From Actinernus sp. WN-2022 (taxonomy: Eukaryota > Cnidaria > Anthozoa > Actiniaria > Actinernidae): a stretch of 64,000 bases of DNA. The stretch spans positions 35,583-99,582 of the forward strand of contig JAOWCC010000906.1 in the NCBI GenBank assembly GCA_030867875.1, written 5' to 3'. Positions 21,901 to 33,259 of this stretch are shown in pieces; the stretch's first letter is position 1, and each line of letters starts with the position of its first letter. Below the pieces are notes generated by a model that was not told the DNA's origin, made no database searches, and was given only the letters and a program-made list of their open reading frames with translations. The position numbers were made by a program, and so were the translations under genes.

Positions 21901-22025
21901 GTACTAAAACCCGGAACACCGGAACGGAACCACCGGAACGGAACCAACGGAACCACCGGAACAGAACACCGGAACAGAACACCGGAACGACCGAAACCGT
22001 TATTAAAACTGTCGAAACCAACGTA
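21895..22025. repeat. 15 bp minisatellite CGGAACGGAACCACC, inverted copy with flanks
   Basis: Tandem ggaacggaaccaccg-type units are flanked by gcatgtactaaaacc and aaaactgtcgaaacca. Array and flanks together are the reverse complement of 23091-23335, so this is an inverted, shorter copy of the same repeat-bearing unit. It is absent from copy B. Confidence 0.85.
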
Positions 22026-22905
22026 TCTAACGTATCGATTTGTTAGAGATAACCGACCTTCAGTACAGCAACCACAGACTACAATATTTGACATTCTCTG
22101 CCTTGGTAAATTTTGAAAGACGCTAAGGTTATTGTAGAAACAGTAATAAACTAATTCACGCAAACAGTTATTTGAGCTGACCAGAGCAATAATTACGCTA
22201 AAGTTAGTTTTGAGCGCGACAGTCCACATTGTGATATATTTACAGTTCGAGAAAACAGAGATAATTCCTTCTTCCCTCCCCTCCCTGGCAAAAAAAGAAC
22301 CTCTGGAGGTTTCTAGTATATATCTTCTCCCACGTGATTTGTGTTCCCGCGCTTTGTACGATGTTTATCTGATGGATGGCAGCCATGGAAGACCTGGACG
22401 AAAAGGTAAGCCGAGAATATGTATTCTATAGGGTGAGATATCTAGAGATATTACTATCGTTCATTACTATGTAGCTCTTTTGTTGGCCAAAAATGAGCGT
22501 TCTTAGGTGATAATAAAGACGAGATGTAAACCGTAAACTATCGATTTCCGTATTCCACATGATGAAGCGATCCTATTTTTGTGTTGAAAACGTCCAAGTA
22601 AAGAAGTTTTTCTTCGGTTTTTCCCTCTCACATTCAAGACGCCCGCCCTCTTGAATTCTTTGCCTCTGATGACGTCAGAGTCAAATGATACATGTAACGT
22701 AGCGCCTGATTGGTTGAGGATTTTTTCTATATTAGGCGAGATTTGATACAATCTGTTACAATCTGTTTTACTGCTCATGAGACGTTTGGTGCGGTCTTAA
22801 GATCTCCTCAAGAGGTGGACGTTTCGCGGGGGTGGGGGTTACGTTCAAAAATACACGCCATTGTAAATCTTATTATACCTGAACAGGGCTCCTGACCTAG
22901 GAGAG

Positions 22906-22988
22906 CTATGCAGACGTATTATTTCACTCTCAAAAATTCGAAGAAAAAAGTAACGAATTTATGAGAGTGAAAAAATACGTCTGCATAG
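22906..22988. repeat. Foldback repeat
   Basis: The left arm ctatgcagacgtattatttc and the right arm ending aaatacgtctgcatag are inverted complements over about 30 bases, around an AT-rich loop. The same structure occurs at 58307-58389. Confidence 0.85.
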
Positions 22989-23095
22989 CAGGCTACTCCT
23001 GACCTGAAGGAGGCTGGTTTGGCCAGCTAAAATATTGTATCTTAAAAAACATTAAAATTCTACGTCGTATTGGCCTTTGCCTCTTAATAGTTGGT

Positions 23096-23330
23096 TTTGA
23101 CAGTTTTAATAATGGTTCCGGTGGTTTCGGTCGTTCCCGTGGTTCTGTTCCGGTGGTTTCGGTCATTCCGATGGTTCCGTTCCGGTGTTTCCTTTCCGGT
23201 GGTTCCGTTCCGGTGGTTTCGTTCCGGTGGTTCCGTTCCGGTGGTTCCGTTCCGGTGGTTCCGTTCCGGTGGTTCCGTTCCGGTGGTTCCGTTCCAGTGG
23301 TTCCGTTCCGGTGTTCCGGTTTTAGTACAT
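23096..23330. repeat. 15 bp minisatellite GGTGGTTCCGTTCCG
   Basis: Roughly 14 tandem units of ggttccgttccggtg lie between ttttgacagttttaataatg and ttttagtacatgc. Several frames are open across it on both strands (WFRSG- and TGTEPPERNH-type peptides) because the unit is a multiple of three. These are repeat artefacts. Copy B has a shorter array at 58510-58697. Confidence 0.93.
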
Positions 23331-23344
23331 GCCGCATGTGTCTG

Positions 23345-23500
23345 GATAAAATGCCCCACCATTATAGCCCCATTGTTGTCATATTCTCGATGATTGTCAA
23401 ATTTTGCCCCACTATTGAAAGCAAACCTGTGATTAAATGCCCTGGGACTGCCAGGGGGAAGGGACGGGGGCATGTACGGTTTGGAATTGACTGATACATG
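23345..23500. mobile_element. Diverged relative of the 63165 MITE family
   Basis: Repeated 'atgcccc' phrases and a right part reading gggggcatg, cggtttggaattgactgata resemble the right end of the intact element at 63165-63714 (gggggcatgggcgggcttgg, aattgatagagaca). No clean left terminus is visible. The duplicate is at about 58727-58873. Confidence 0.4.
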
Positions 23501-24045
23501 TACCAGGTCACAATTAAAACTATGTATGATTTAAAGAGTTCCAGAAGGCATGGCTATGTACGTGTCTTGGATGTGAAATTGTTGACAGAGACTGGATACT
23601 TCTCTGTGATTGGAATAGGAAAATATTCCAAAAACTCAACATTGTGGTATATTTGAGCAATTCTACTCAGTGGTATATCAGACTGTCAGAGGTTCGGATG
23701 CCTCTCCATTTCTATGCCACATGTAAGATGTGAAGATAAGCCAGTCAGGAGCATAACTGTTCTTCCAGCATTTACTAATGAACCTTATGAAGCACACGTG
23801 CAAGAGAGCAAACCTCTGACACCACAAGTAAAGCTGTTTCTGTTCTCTTAATTCCCTTCCAATGCTCCCTGTTGTACCCCATTTTGCTCCTAGCCTTACC
23901 AATAAGCTCCCAATACCCACCAAAAATGCTTGTAGGAGTGGGCACTCTGAATTTTAACAGGACCTGAAACAACCATAAGGGCTGATCAAAGTCAGGACCT
24001 GGCTAAATCACAGAACCCCCTCAACGAATTGAAATTTAGCATGTT

Positions 24046-24190
24046 GGTTTTTGTGGAGGGAGGAAAACCTGAGAATCTGGAGAAAAACCCTCAGCGCATT
24101 AGTGCAAGATAGCAATTAACAAACTCAACTCACATGTTACTAGGTCTTGAACCCTGGCCACAGTGGCAACAGACAAAGTATTTGTCACAT
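24046..24190 (-). mobile_element. SINE fragment (same family as 30157-30458)
   Basis: Read on the minus strand, a decayed pol III B box (gggttcaagacc) is followed by the body segment gagggtttttctcca, ttctcaggttttcctccctc. The complete SINE at 30157-30458 shares that body. The tRNA head is truncated. The duplicate is at about 59440-59583. Confidence 0.6.
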
Positions 24191-24299
24191 GCAAGTTAAT
24201 TAAACAAGGCTATCAAAAATGTATTACTCTCTAATAGGTGGTTTCACTATTACGTCTCAGTTGAATCAAACTAACAGAGTGCTTTGTGCTGATTCTTTT

Positions 24300-24500
24300 T
24301 TACTTCTGATTTGGACCATTGTCTTGGTATTCTAAAGGATTCTGGTAGCTGTATTCAACTGATGTAATAGTGCAAATCGGGAATTGTACCTTAAAAGGGG
24401 AATCTGGCAGATGTGACCATCTAACTTCATGAGTGGAAGTACTGTAATCGCACAGAACTTTACCAGATTCATAAAACGTAACATTCCAGTAAGAATCCAT
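24300..24500 (-). CDS. Possible small exon, unknown protein
   Basis: A 66-codon frame starts at ATG 24500 and is preserved without any residue change in copy B (59689-59889), although the flanks differ by indels. Read on the minus strand, a pyrimidine-rich tract and cttgcag lie just upstream of the ATG, a plausible splice acceptor. The peptide (MDSYWNVTFYESGKVLCDYS at its start) has no family I recognise, no signal peptide and no membrane segment. The surrounding sequence is equally conserved between copies, so conservation alone does not prove coding. It may be a chance frame. Confidence 0.22.
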   Translation of the reverse strand: MDSYWNVTFYESGKVLCDYSTSTHEVRWSHLPDSPFKVQFPICTITSVEYSYQNPLEYQDNGPNQK

Positions 24501-24668
24501 CCTTAATAATTATTAATCTGCAAGGGAAAAAATGAGTATTTCATTACTAGTCAAAAATTATATGCATACAGTCATGTAAACTATTGACTTTAGAATTTTA
24601 GAAATCAGTTTTAATTATTTGCACTATAATGGATATTACAAAAAGATCGAAACAACACAGTACAATAC

Positions 24669-24834
24669 TAATAAATATAAATACATTGGATGAAAATAGG
24701 AAGAAAGTGTACAGAGGCTGAAACAGCCTGTTGGCTTTCGTGTCAACCTCTGCTTATCTTGTAAACATTAATATACAGTACACAGTTAACTCAATAAAGA
24801 GAAGCATAAAGCAAATATTATCTAGATGAACATA
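24669..24834. repeat. Dispersed repeat family, copy 2
   Basis: Same family as 8474-8626, sharing ttggatgaaaata, cagaggctgaaacagcctgt and cgtgtcaacctctgct. The copies are clearly diverged, so they predate the segmental duplication. Confidence 0.6.
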
Positions 24835-25117
24835 TAGTTAAGACGTAATAGACTTGAACTTGAACATGAAGCAACAAAAATATTGTAAGTAATGATTTTC
24901 TTAAGAAGAAAATTTCAAAAAGAATTTAATAATCTTGAGAACTGGCTTAATTAGTGCCACCATGACAAAAAAATACAATTTTGATTTGCCACTTTTTCAG
25001 TGTTAATTAATACTGGTCAAATCAGTGTAAGAAATATCCGAAATAGTAAAATGTATTCCCAAATGGGCAAGTTAAACCACAAAATTTTAGTAGAGTTTAC
25101 AGATAAAATTGTGTACA

Positions 25118-25369
25118 CCATTACTGGAAGCCATTCCACTATTCAGCGGAAGTGATGTCATATATGCGTGAAATTAAGTGTACATAAAAAAGTAGCCAAC
25201 CTTGCAAAGATAAATATAACTTTCGTCCTGTGTATGTGAAGACGTTTTTAGTAGAAATATTCCTCCAAGACGTTGTGTTGTACTGGCGAGCATTGAGTGT
25301 ATGACATATCACTTCCGCTGAATAACCCTTTGTATAAAGCTGAACAAAGGGAACGGCCTCCAGTAATGG
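25118..25369. repeat. Foldback structure with 22-base inverted core
   Basis: ccattactggaagccattcc, attcagcggaagtgatgtca on the left matches the inverse of atgacatatcacttccgctg, ggcctccagtaatgg on the right, with one unpaired segment on the right arm. It may be a MITE. The duplicate is at 60493-60742. Confidence 0.7.
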
Positions 25370-27247
25370 CAGATGTTTAGATTCAATATTCAGAGTAAAA
25401 AAAATAAGACTATTGAAAAACGATTTGAACTGGTAATAATATAATATCATCTCTAATTTATGAATATGCAAAAACATGATATGTCAAAATGTGATCGTAG
25501 TGGCACTTTAAACAGAGCTAGTTTTTTAGATAACATATCGTGTATCAAAAATACATTTTTGAATCTGATGGCAGTTTTTTTTAACCAGTGAAGACACTGT
25601 CTCCCAAACAACAGTGCTTTAATATTTGAGGGTAAAGCTTCCTTGATAATAGCAAGGCCTTATGAATAATGGTGTTATATAATGCTTTCGTCATCACCAC
25701 CAAGCCTCACTTTTGTGTTGAGGAAACGTTGTGTCACATTGGGGCTTGGTGGTGATCACAAATGCACGACATCATCATGCATATAAGGCCTATTAGTTTG
25801 TATACTACTCCTACAAAAGTTTTGATTAGAAGAATATCAGGTGTTGTACATGTGAACAGTAGAGGCTGGTCTGAGGGTGTTAGAGAAAAAAAAGGAGTTT
25901 CTGCAGTAGATTCTGTTTTTGAATTGATTTTTGAATTCAGTTTATAAATGTTATTCAAAGTTAATATGTCTAATAATTTAAAGTAGGATGATGCATTTTC
26001 CCTAAGTGCAAAACAGATACTTCTGAAACATTTATTCTGTTTATACTACAAACAATAATTATTATTACAAGTAAACATAAACATATATAAAAGAAAAGTT
26101 GAACTGGACAACTGAATTGTAATTGACGGAATCCCAAGATGTCTAATGCCCTCAAGTCCTTTACAACTGATCTTTAGTTATTGGAGATATATTAAATGTT
26201 TGAGAGAGAAAAATTGGGGCAAAATATTTCACATCAGATTCTTGTACCACAGCCTTACCATCCTCCAGTTTTGTACCTCAAATTTCCTGTGGCTATGAAT
26301 TCAAAAAATGGCTTTAAGAGTTAGATTTTCACTTCTAAAATGAACCTTTAGTGATACTGTGCTCTAAATATACTCAAGAAATAAAAGTAGGATTTATTTG
26401 AGTGTTTTTTTTTAGGGGAAACGTGTTCTATTTGGCGAGTTTAGCAAAAGTTAATTCTGGTTGCTGCCGAAAATTTGGGTCTACATGTACATTGTAGGTG
26501 TATCAACGTCCAGGACAATGAACAACTCTATTATTGGGTTAGCGTTCTTTGTGTATTTCAGGGTATTTTTTGCTGTAGTTCATTGTATTCTGGGGTTAGG
26601 GTTCTTTGTATTTCAGAGTATTGTTTTGCTGTAATTCATTGTCGTTGATACGTACACCTAGAAAGAACCGAAAATGTCACCTTTGACCCAAATTTTCTCA
26701 ACATTCTGTACACGCGATTTCAGAAAACCTATCTTGGGTTTTTCCATATGATCTGTTCAAAACGCTTGTCCAAATGGTATTCTAAATATGAATCTGTTTA
26801 GGCTTTACAAATGATGGGAGGTAAAGTACATTATACATGTACTGATGTAGTTCAGTTGGTCCATTGCAGTTCGATCCTTTAATGTTTTAGTCACTAAAAA
26901 TCCTGAAGTCTTAGGTATCTCAGTTTCCTCTCATTCTAGAGACCGTTTTGGAAGCATGCTATACAACAAGAACAAAATACTCACCTAAATAGAGAAGAAA
27001 CACCACACAACACTCGACTGGCAAAACAAAATGGCGGAGGGACATGAAGAAATGGGCTTCCTGTGGTACAATAGAAACCACAGGAATCCCGGTATTTTCT
27101 TGTATTCTAAAACTCCTAGTGTATCGGTCTTCCTGTGGGAAATGGATACATACATACTGATCCTTTATGGGACTCTTCGGAGACAATTCTTAATGTATAT
27201 ATATACAAATAAACTCTGCAAAAGACATATATATATATATATATATA
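25370..27247. other. Noncoding stretch
   Basis: This corresponds to 60743-62671. Two divergent 'ggggttagggttctttgta' and 'gggttagcgttctttgtgta' phrases form a weak tandem at 26538-26640. No recognisable gene. Confidence 0.4.
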
Positions 27248-27309
27248 TCTTTCACCTTTACTCTGATTATTTATATATATATATAAATAATCAGAATAAA
27301 AGTGAAAGA
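27248..27309. repeat. AT-cored palindrome beside a tRNA-like repeat
   Basis: tctttcacctttactctgat and its inverse, atcagaataaaagtgaaaga, flank a (TA)n core. The duplicate is at 62672-62739. The right half recurs beside the second tRNA-like copy at 27655. Confidence 0.85.
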
Positions 27310-27316
27310 GAAAATA

Positions 27317-27391
27317 TGTGCCCTGAGTGGGATTTGAACCGACGGCCTTGGCATACTAGTCCGCTGTGTTACCACTACACCATCAGGACCA
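27317..27391 (-). other. tRNA-like sequence (probable tRNA-derived SINE head)
   Basis: On the minus strand, GTCCTGA pairs with TCAGGGC as an acceptor stem. An A-box-like TGGTGTAGTGG and a B-box-like GGTTCAAATCC are present, and the T stem pairs (one mismatch here, GTCGG/CCCAC). The anticodon stem is poor: GCGGA against GCCGA. The anticodon position would read AGT. Because of the broken stem and the multiple copies (62747-62821, plus partial ones at 27690 and 63121), I treat it as a repeat, not a working tRNA gene. Confidence 0.6.
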
Positions 27392-27654
27392 ACTACGCTG
27401 GCAACGCAGCCAGTTGATGGTGTCATGGTGGAACGTAACCGTGGGTACTCCCGGCATTTTCTCTTTCTGGGTCGAAATGGGAAAGCCTATAACTTTAAAC
27501 TAGCTTTCGACCTAAGGATCATACTGATTCACAGGCGGACAGACAAAGCTGACCTAGGCCAACTTAGGAATCACTAGGTTTAAAGGATCCCGAAGGATTC
27601 AGGCTTATTTAATAAACACATATAAACAGTATAAAGAAGAAACTCATCTCTATA

Positions 27655-27731
27655 TATAAATAATCAGAATAAAGGTGAAAGAGAAAATATGTGCCCTGAG
27701 TGGGATTTGAACCCACGGCCTCGGCATACTA
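27655..27731 (-). mobile_element. Truncated second copy of the tRNA-like repeat
   Basis: The stretch from tatatataaataatcagaa to ccacggcctcggcatacta repeats 27282-27356 and stops within the anticodon region. In copy B this same truncated copy (63080-63164) carries the TAA-flanked MITE at its end. Confidence 0.7.
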
Positions 27732-27829
27732 ACCATTGTCAAATAGATCAATAACATCTTCAGTTCTAGTAAAAAAGGGTGATAAAATAATAACTTTACG
27801 AACCTGGATTAATATTACGGGTTATCATA

Positions 27830-28319
27830 AGACCAGTTCACGGTTAATTCAGACATTTTGAAAGGAGTGCAAACATGGCGCGAAATACAGTGTTTCTATG
27901 GAAATCCGATGCCAAATGAAATCCGTAAAATCGAATTTCTGAAATATTCTTCAGATACAAACTTAAGATACCAGGTAAAAGATTAACTGATCGAAATTTG
28001 AGGGATGTAGCTGTGCTGGGAAGTATGTAATCGTGTTTTCAGTTTTCCATATATATATTGTCTGTAAATTTTCCCGCGGACTTCGACTCGTTTTACAGAC
28101 AAATGTATGGAAACGTGAAAACACGATTACACGCTTCTCTACATCCCTCAAATTTCGATCAGTTAATCTTTTACCTGGTATCTTAAGTTTGTATCTGAAG
28201 AATATTTCAGAAATTCGATTTTACGGATTTTATTTGGCATCGGATTCCCATAGAAACACTGTATTTTGCGCCATGTCTGCACCCCTTTCAAAATGTCGGA
28301 ATTAACCGCGAACTGGTCT
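27830..28319. mobile_element. 490 bp foldback element
   Basis: Arms of about 220 bases, starting agaccagttcacggttaatt and ending aattaaccgcgaactggtct, are near-complete inverted complements around a short loop (about 28050-28090). Target duplication is unclear. The homologous element in copy B begins at 63817 and is cut by the window end. Confidence 0.85.
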
Positions 28320-28323
28320 ATTT

Positions 28324-28490
28324 AACAAATAAAAGATGGTTCTCCTTGTTATATAACAAAATAATGCACGCTCGAGGTCTTGAAAAACTGCGGATGCACG
28401 AGCGGAACGCGAGTGCATTTAGCAGCTTTTCAAGACCTCGAAAGTGCATTATTTTGTTATATAACAAGGAGAACCATCTGTTATTTGTTT
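28324..28490. repeat. 167 bp foldback repeat
   Basis: aacaaataaaagatggttct through gcacgctcgaggtcttgaaa pairs with ttttcaagacctcgaaagtg through gaaccatctgttatttgtt, in arms of about 60 bases. It directly abuts the preceding 490 bp foldback. Confidence 0.88.
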
Positions 28491-30156
28491 TATAATATAA
28501 ACTTTAATGTAGACGAAGGAAATAAAGCTATCTTTAGAACCCGCGTAAAAATCTAAAAGCAAACTGACGACAGCGAAAACCCCATTTTAATGTACTTGAC
28601 TTGTTTACAACTTTTTTCGTCGCTGATTGGTTCAATTGTGACAGCTTGACATTGACGATCTGAAAGCTCGTTTCTTATTGGATGAAGTAATCTGCTAAGA
28701 ATAGAACGTGTCAATCGATAAAAGTGAAAGACAGAAATTTCAAGAGCCGGCAAATGAAATGGGTTGTAATATTGTCATCTGGTCAAAACTGTTGCAGGAA
28801 ACAAAGTGCTTTCTTTTTACAATTTCTGGTCCAGGACAGGAGAGGTTTATCTACACATTGTGATAGTGCAAGGCGTTGAAAATGCCTGATGGAAAAGCAT
28901 TCACAGAGAAAGCGTTAGCGAATTAGCGGCAGTAGAGACTAGAGTTGGACACGTGAGTTGAGGATTGCCGACTATTTTCTACAACAACTGCATAGTTGAC
29001 ACTGATTAGTGATTCTGTGGTCTGAAGAAGGATATTTTCTTTATCCCAAGGAACAGTATTGTAACTGCTGCTCTGATGGCCGTGTTGCTTAGCTTTTGAG
29101 GCTCTCTTCGTTGGCATGGCCAATCTACTCTTGAAATTATACCAGTTCTGGGTTCTCTGCAAGTTTTATCGCCCGTTCATATTCATTCAGGTCAGGAACA
29201 TTCAGGAACCTCTCAAACGAATTTCTACATGAAACCAGAGAAATCCCATTGTAATCTTCGCAATTCACTATTCAGGTTTCAGCATAAAGCAGGCTTATTA
29301 CAGTTATCGTCGAGTTGTTGGTGAGTCATGTCTTGTTGTTGTGTTGTCACTTTCCTCTCGCTTTAATAATACACCAGCCGACCAGGCTGTTAGAAAACCC
29401 ACATTTTTCTCAATGAGTAACACTGTATTAGAATGTGGACATTGCTTTTCTCAACTTCAAACGTTTTAGCATCCCATTTTGTGGTCGCTTTAGTGTACGA
29501 AGCCGATGCCTAAATTCTCTCGCCGATCATTTTCTTTTAGTTTTGGGAAGCGACTTTTATTTTCCTCTTCTTCAACACACCTCAACAACTCAAAGTCGGA
29601 CATGTTTTCTTCCTAGTCTATGAAATTATCGCCATTAGCTATATAAACTCGCGAAAAGCAATCACCGATACGTTTTGTTTTGATTGGATTCTCAGCGTGC
29701 TTGATTTTTTCTTGAGCGTGCATTTATAACAAAATCAAGCACGCTGAGCATCCAATCAAATCGCACGTTCTTAGGATGATCCCATAATTTATATTATAAT
29801 GCGCGATATTCTACAATCACATGGAGCACTGAGTGATTGGTGATATAACAACTAATTTATTTGACTTGATTGTTTGTTGACAGGTGGCTTTATTGTAGTA
29901 CAGATTTTGCGTCACTTATCAGATAAGGGAAAAACTCTTGGGCACAATAAGCCAAAGAAGAACAAACAAACTACTGAAAGTAGGGAGCGCGTCGAACCGA
30001 TAGTCGAGCGCAATATATGGGCATTTTGCAGGAATGCAATCACGTGGTTGTACTGCGTTGCAAACAAATCTTAATTCATATATTTATAGGCACGTGTACG
30101 AGATCGGTAGTGTTATCAAAACCTGTTTCTAAATGCTATTTCCCACCTCCAATCGA
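28491..30156. other. Noncoding stretch with one small foldback
   Basis: A foldback with arms ttgattggattctcagcgtg / cacgctgagcatccaatcaa lies at 29680-29759. A minus-strand frame at 28923-29162 has basic composition and no recognised domain. The equivalent part of copy B lies beyond the window. Confidence 0.4.
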
Positions 30157-30458
30157 TAAAATAAAATAAATATTTTATTTGTTATAGCAGGCCGAGTATT
30201 ACAGCTTATAGCTGGTGGGGGCCTGCTTTTACTCCTCACACGCTCCCCACTACATTAACTGTTTTGGACACACTACACTCGACTCACGGTTGATTTTTAC
30301 GGAGGGAGGAAAACCTGAGAACCCGTAGAAAAACCCTCGAATGCAGATAAGGAATCAACAACAAACCTAACTCACATACCGTGCCCGATCCGGGAATCGA
30401 ACCAGGGACCGCAGCGGTGAGTGGCGAGTGTTCTACCACTGCGCCAACCTGCATCCCC
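30157..30458 (-). mobile_element. Complete tRNA-derived SINE
   Basis: On the minus strand the element starts with a tRNA-like head (gcaggttggcgcagtggtag as A box, tggttcgattcccggatcgg as B box; tRNA-like part about 30381-30452). It continues through a body containing gagggtttttctacgg, ttctcaggttttcctccctc and ends in an AT-rich tail of aaataaaata type at 30157-30180. A decayed relative is at 24046-24190. Confidence 0.8.
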
Positions 30459-30599
30459 TAAAAGATTGTCGATTTTTCTTAAAAACAGCATTTTTAAAGA
30501 TAGCTTGCTATCCAGCATCCATGCATGGCAACGTCTTTCCCATGGAGATCACAAGCTCAATTCATTCATTAACATAGTACTTATTACCAGCACATGACT

Positions 30600-31300
30600 G
30601 TTTCCTGCAAAAAGCCTGTTGCAACTCGGCCCCTGATTGTTTTCTCGCTACTGTCACATGATGCTGTGGTTTGCAAACCACATCTTAAACTGATATTCTG
30701 CTTGAGTAAATTAGCTCAGGCTTGCTTTTGCCGGGTAGTTGATGAAACACGATTATATCCTCAAAATATTTCTGTAAGAGTAGTTTCAGTCGCTGTCTAG
30801 TGAAGCCCTCTGCTTTCACTCCTTTGTTTTCCAAATAGACACGATACTTTGAGAGAAGGGACACCATGAAGTAAGCCTTGCCCTTCACTAATCTCTGCGG
30901 CCATTTCTTTGAATGCCGTGTCATATGATGACTCTCTCTGATTTTCTCTGAAGCCCTGATGCTTTAGATTAAATCTCATTACCAGTGTATGAGGCAAAAC
31001 AGTTCTTTTGGCACGTGGCTTAATTATTCTACTGTTATTAGATCATTGTTTACATTACGGATAATGTGTAACATTTCTTCGTCACCTTTACCCTCAGCAG
31101 CCTGTCTGATTGTTTCAGAAGCTTCATACGAGCACACATTATTCATGTCTCTGGCCTTTTTAACGGTTTTATTGTGGCAAATGAAACACTTTGACCAATC
31201 CGTAGGCTTAAATATCGACCGAGAAATTCTGCTTGCTCCATCGGCAGCACTATACTCATTGGAAACTTCGCCGCGGTGGCTGTTACTCGTCGTGGCATAC
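30600..31300 (-). pseudogene. Decayed protein of a multicopy family (CxxC N-terminus)
   Basis: Three minus-strand frames chain into one protein-like track. The first, about 31240-31010, has SKCFICHNKTVKKARDMNN and ETIRQAAEGKGDEEMLHIIR. The second, about 30997-30870, has NLKHQGFRENQRESSYDTAF. The third, 30685-30924, has LSKYRVYLENKGVKAEGFT and QRLKLLLQKYFEDIIVFHQL. The frames overlap but need shifts, so the gene is broken. I recall similar proteins as abundant uncharacterised genes in corals and anemones, possibly transposon-borne, but I cannot name the family firmly. A CxxC motif at the start and a downstream His/Cys region suggest metal binding in intact relatives. Confidence 0.5.
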
Positions 31301-33259
31301 CAGATATTTTGTTGCTATTTCGAACGTCTTTGATGTGCCGCTACCGAGTTCATATGAATTCTTTTGGTTTACTCGACCTACATTGTGCCTCGTTATCATT
31401 GCATCGGAGCAGAGAACTGGTAACTACAATCACGTGCTTTCGGTGTCCATTTTGGATAGCGAATAAGACCTCAACTATATTCAATAACCACAACAATCCC
31501 CGCTTCTATCGCTTTAGGTAAGTAGAATATTGCACAAAAAGTTATTGAAACATTCTATCAAAACATTAGGATGCTGTTTACTGCTTGGGGTTGTGAAAGA
31601 AAACCCTGTTTCCTGGGTGAATGCGGCTTGTATCCGAGCAGAGTTTTTGTGTTTGATTCTTTCCTCTCCAGAGTCCAGAGTAACAGACGATACGATCGGA
31701 TGTTTTTTCGGTGCTGTGGGAAGGCTGGAATGATTAAAGCCTTGTCTGACGGCTGTTCCTTGCTTTAACGAACTTAAGAACAGCTGCTTGACCCATTGTG
31801 TTCACGCATTTAATGCAAATGATCAAACTCTTTTAATGAGAGAAATACTGTGAAAAAAACTGAATGCGCGGTGTCTACGATAGCGATCCCTCACTACATT
31901 TCAATGTTTGTCTCCCCTACATGAAGTGTCGATGGCAAATTCAGGCAATTTATTTACTTGTGCACTAATATCACACGGCTCTCGCTAGGAATAGGAGTCA
32001 GATTATTAAACTACAATTTCATATACCATACTGCTTACAGCACTTCACTTTTGTTAGAAACCTCTAGTTTACTAGTGTAAGTGGCGGGAATAACAGGATG
32101 AGTGCCACAATATATCAACTGCTAAGCTGATTTATTTCGTCACGAAGCCTGGTATAAAACTCGTCCTGGCGAAGGATTAGAGAATCAATAAAAGTCGAGA
32201 CTGATGATTTATTAGCTTTCCTGAGATTTCATTAGTATGATCCGCCTGGAAAATGATGCACTTCGTAAATGTCGTTAAGTCTCCTTTTCTTAGGTTAAGG
32301 GGGAGGGGAATGCTGAAGGCATCAGAAGTTTCGGCCTTCTCTTGACTAGCCATTGAAACTAACATAAAACAAACAGATGATAATAAATACTAGAAATTAA
32401 ATTACTGAAAATAACTTATCACTCACGAATACGAATGCCGCTTTAGATTCTAAAATACATTGTAACCACCATCGAACACTTACGAGTTGAGTAAAGTAAA
32501 ATATAGCGAGAAGCAAACAAGCAATAGGACACCATTCTAGATCAAGATAGGAAGGCGTGAGAGATAATCAAAATAGCGAGGTTAGTTTGTATGTATAGAT
32601 TTAGCCGGTGTAATTGATGTTTTAGGGTAATTTATCACGTAGTCGTACAATCTTCGCACACCTATTGTCGTTGAAACAACCTGGTTCAAATCCTTTGAAA
32701 AGATTTATTAGAATATTAAAAGTACTTTTTGATTATAAATCATCACAAACAAAAATCACACACAGAAACCGAGAATGTGATACTTACAGAACGAGTAGAG
32801 ATGTGCCGTGGAGGCCGCCATGTTGGATGTTGATAGCCTCGATCTGGATCAGCATGGAAGTGAGGCTGGCAAATTATTTGAATGAAGTGTTTAACTTTTG
32901 TGACAAAAATATAAAGATATCTAGTGTGACAGTTTGAAAACGACGAATCCGGCCTAGCTGTTAAGCAGTACTTAAAAGCGGTAAACATTAAGTTCGGAAC
33001 AACTTCAAGCTAGTGTCGTTCCCAAGCAAGCCAAGCCTCTTTTCATCGATAAGTTAGGTTCCCTCGCCCACCTAATCGAGAAACGTATGTTATAGCCGTC
33101 CCTCTCATCTACGGAACTATATGTGGCTTCCAGGGACCAGACTTTCTTTAAATCGATGTTCTTTAGTGGAAACAGGGCAGGAGATTTGACAAAATAAAGA
33201 CTATCGAGGTCGCTCGTTTTCCTGCCGACGATGGCCTTTTGATCAATCATATTTGGGGT
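31301..33259. other. Noncoding stretch
   Basis: No convincing gene, element terminus or RNA was seen. Frames here are short and overlap on both strands. Confidence 0.35.

Larger units (their letters stand above)
17007..22313. other. A-only 5.3 kb block
   Basis: Copy B joins the equivalents of 17006 and 22314 directly (near 57681). The block carries minisatellites, the Pack-MULE-like ZAD element, a tandem duplication, a poly-C tract near 17565-17577 and much unassigned sequence. No inverted repeats were seen at its own ends, so a deletion in B is as likely as an insertion in A. Between 17010 and 18200 I see no gene. Confidence 0.65.

Noticed and set aside
23084..23494. Long overlapping frames with TGTEPPERNH or WFRSG repeats on both strands (also 58485-58814)
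   Set aside because: The 15 bp minisatellite is a multiple of three, so several frames stay open. There are no domains and the array length changes between copies.
25762..25947. Plus-strand 61-codon frame conserved at 61132-61317
   Set aside because: Overlapped by an equally conserved minus-strand frame (25734-25958). Conservation reflects the segmental duplication. No domain or splice context was recognised.
27317..27391. Functional tRNA gene with an AGT anticodon
   Set aside because: The anticodon stem does not pair, the T stem has a mismatch in A, and the acceptor has one in B. Several partial copies exist nearby.
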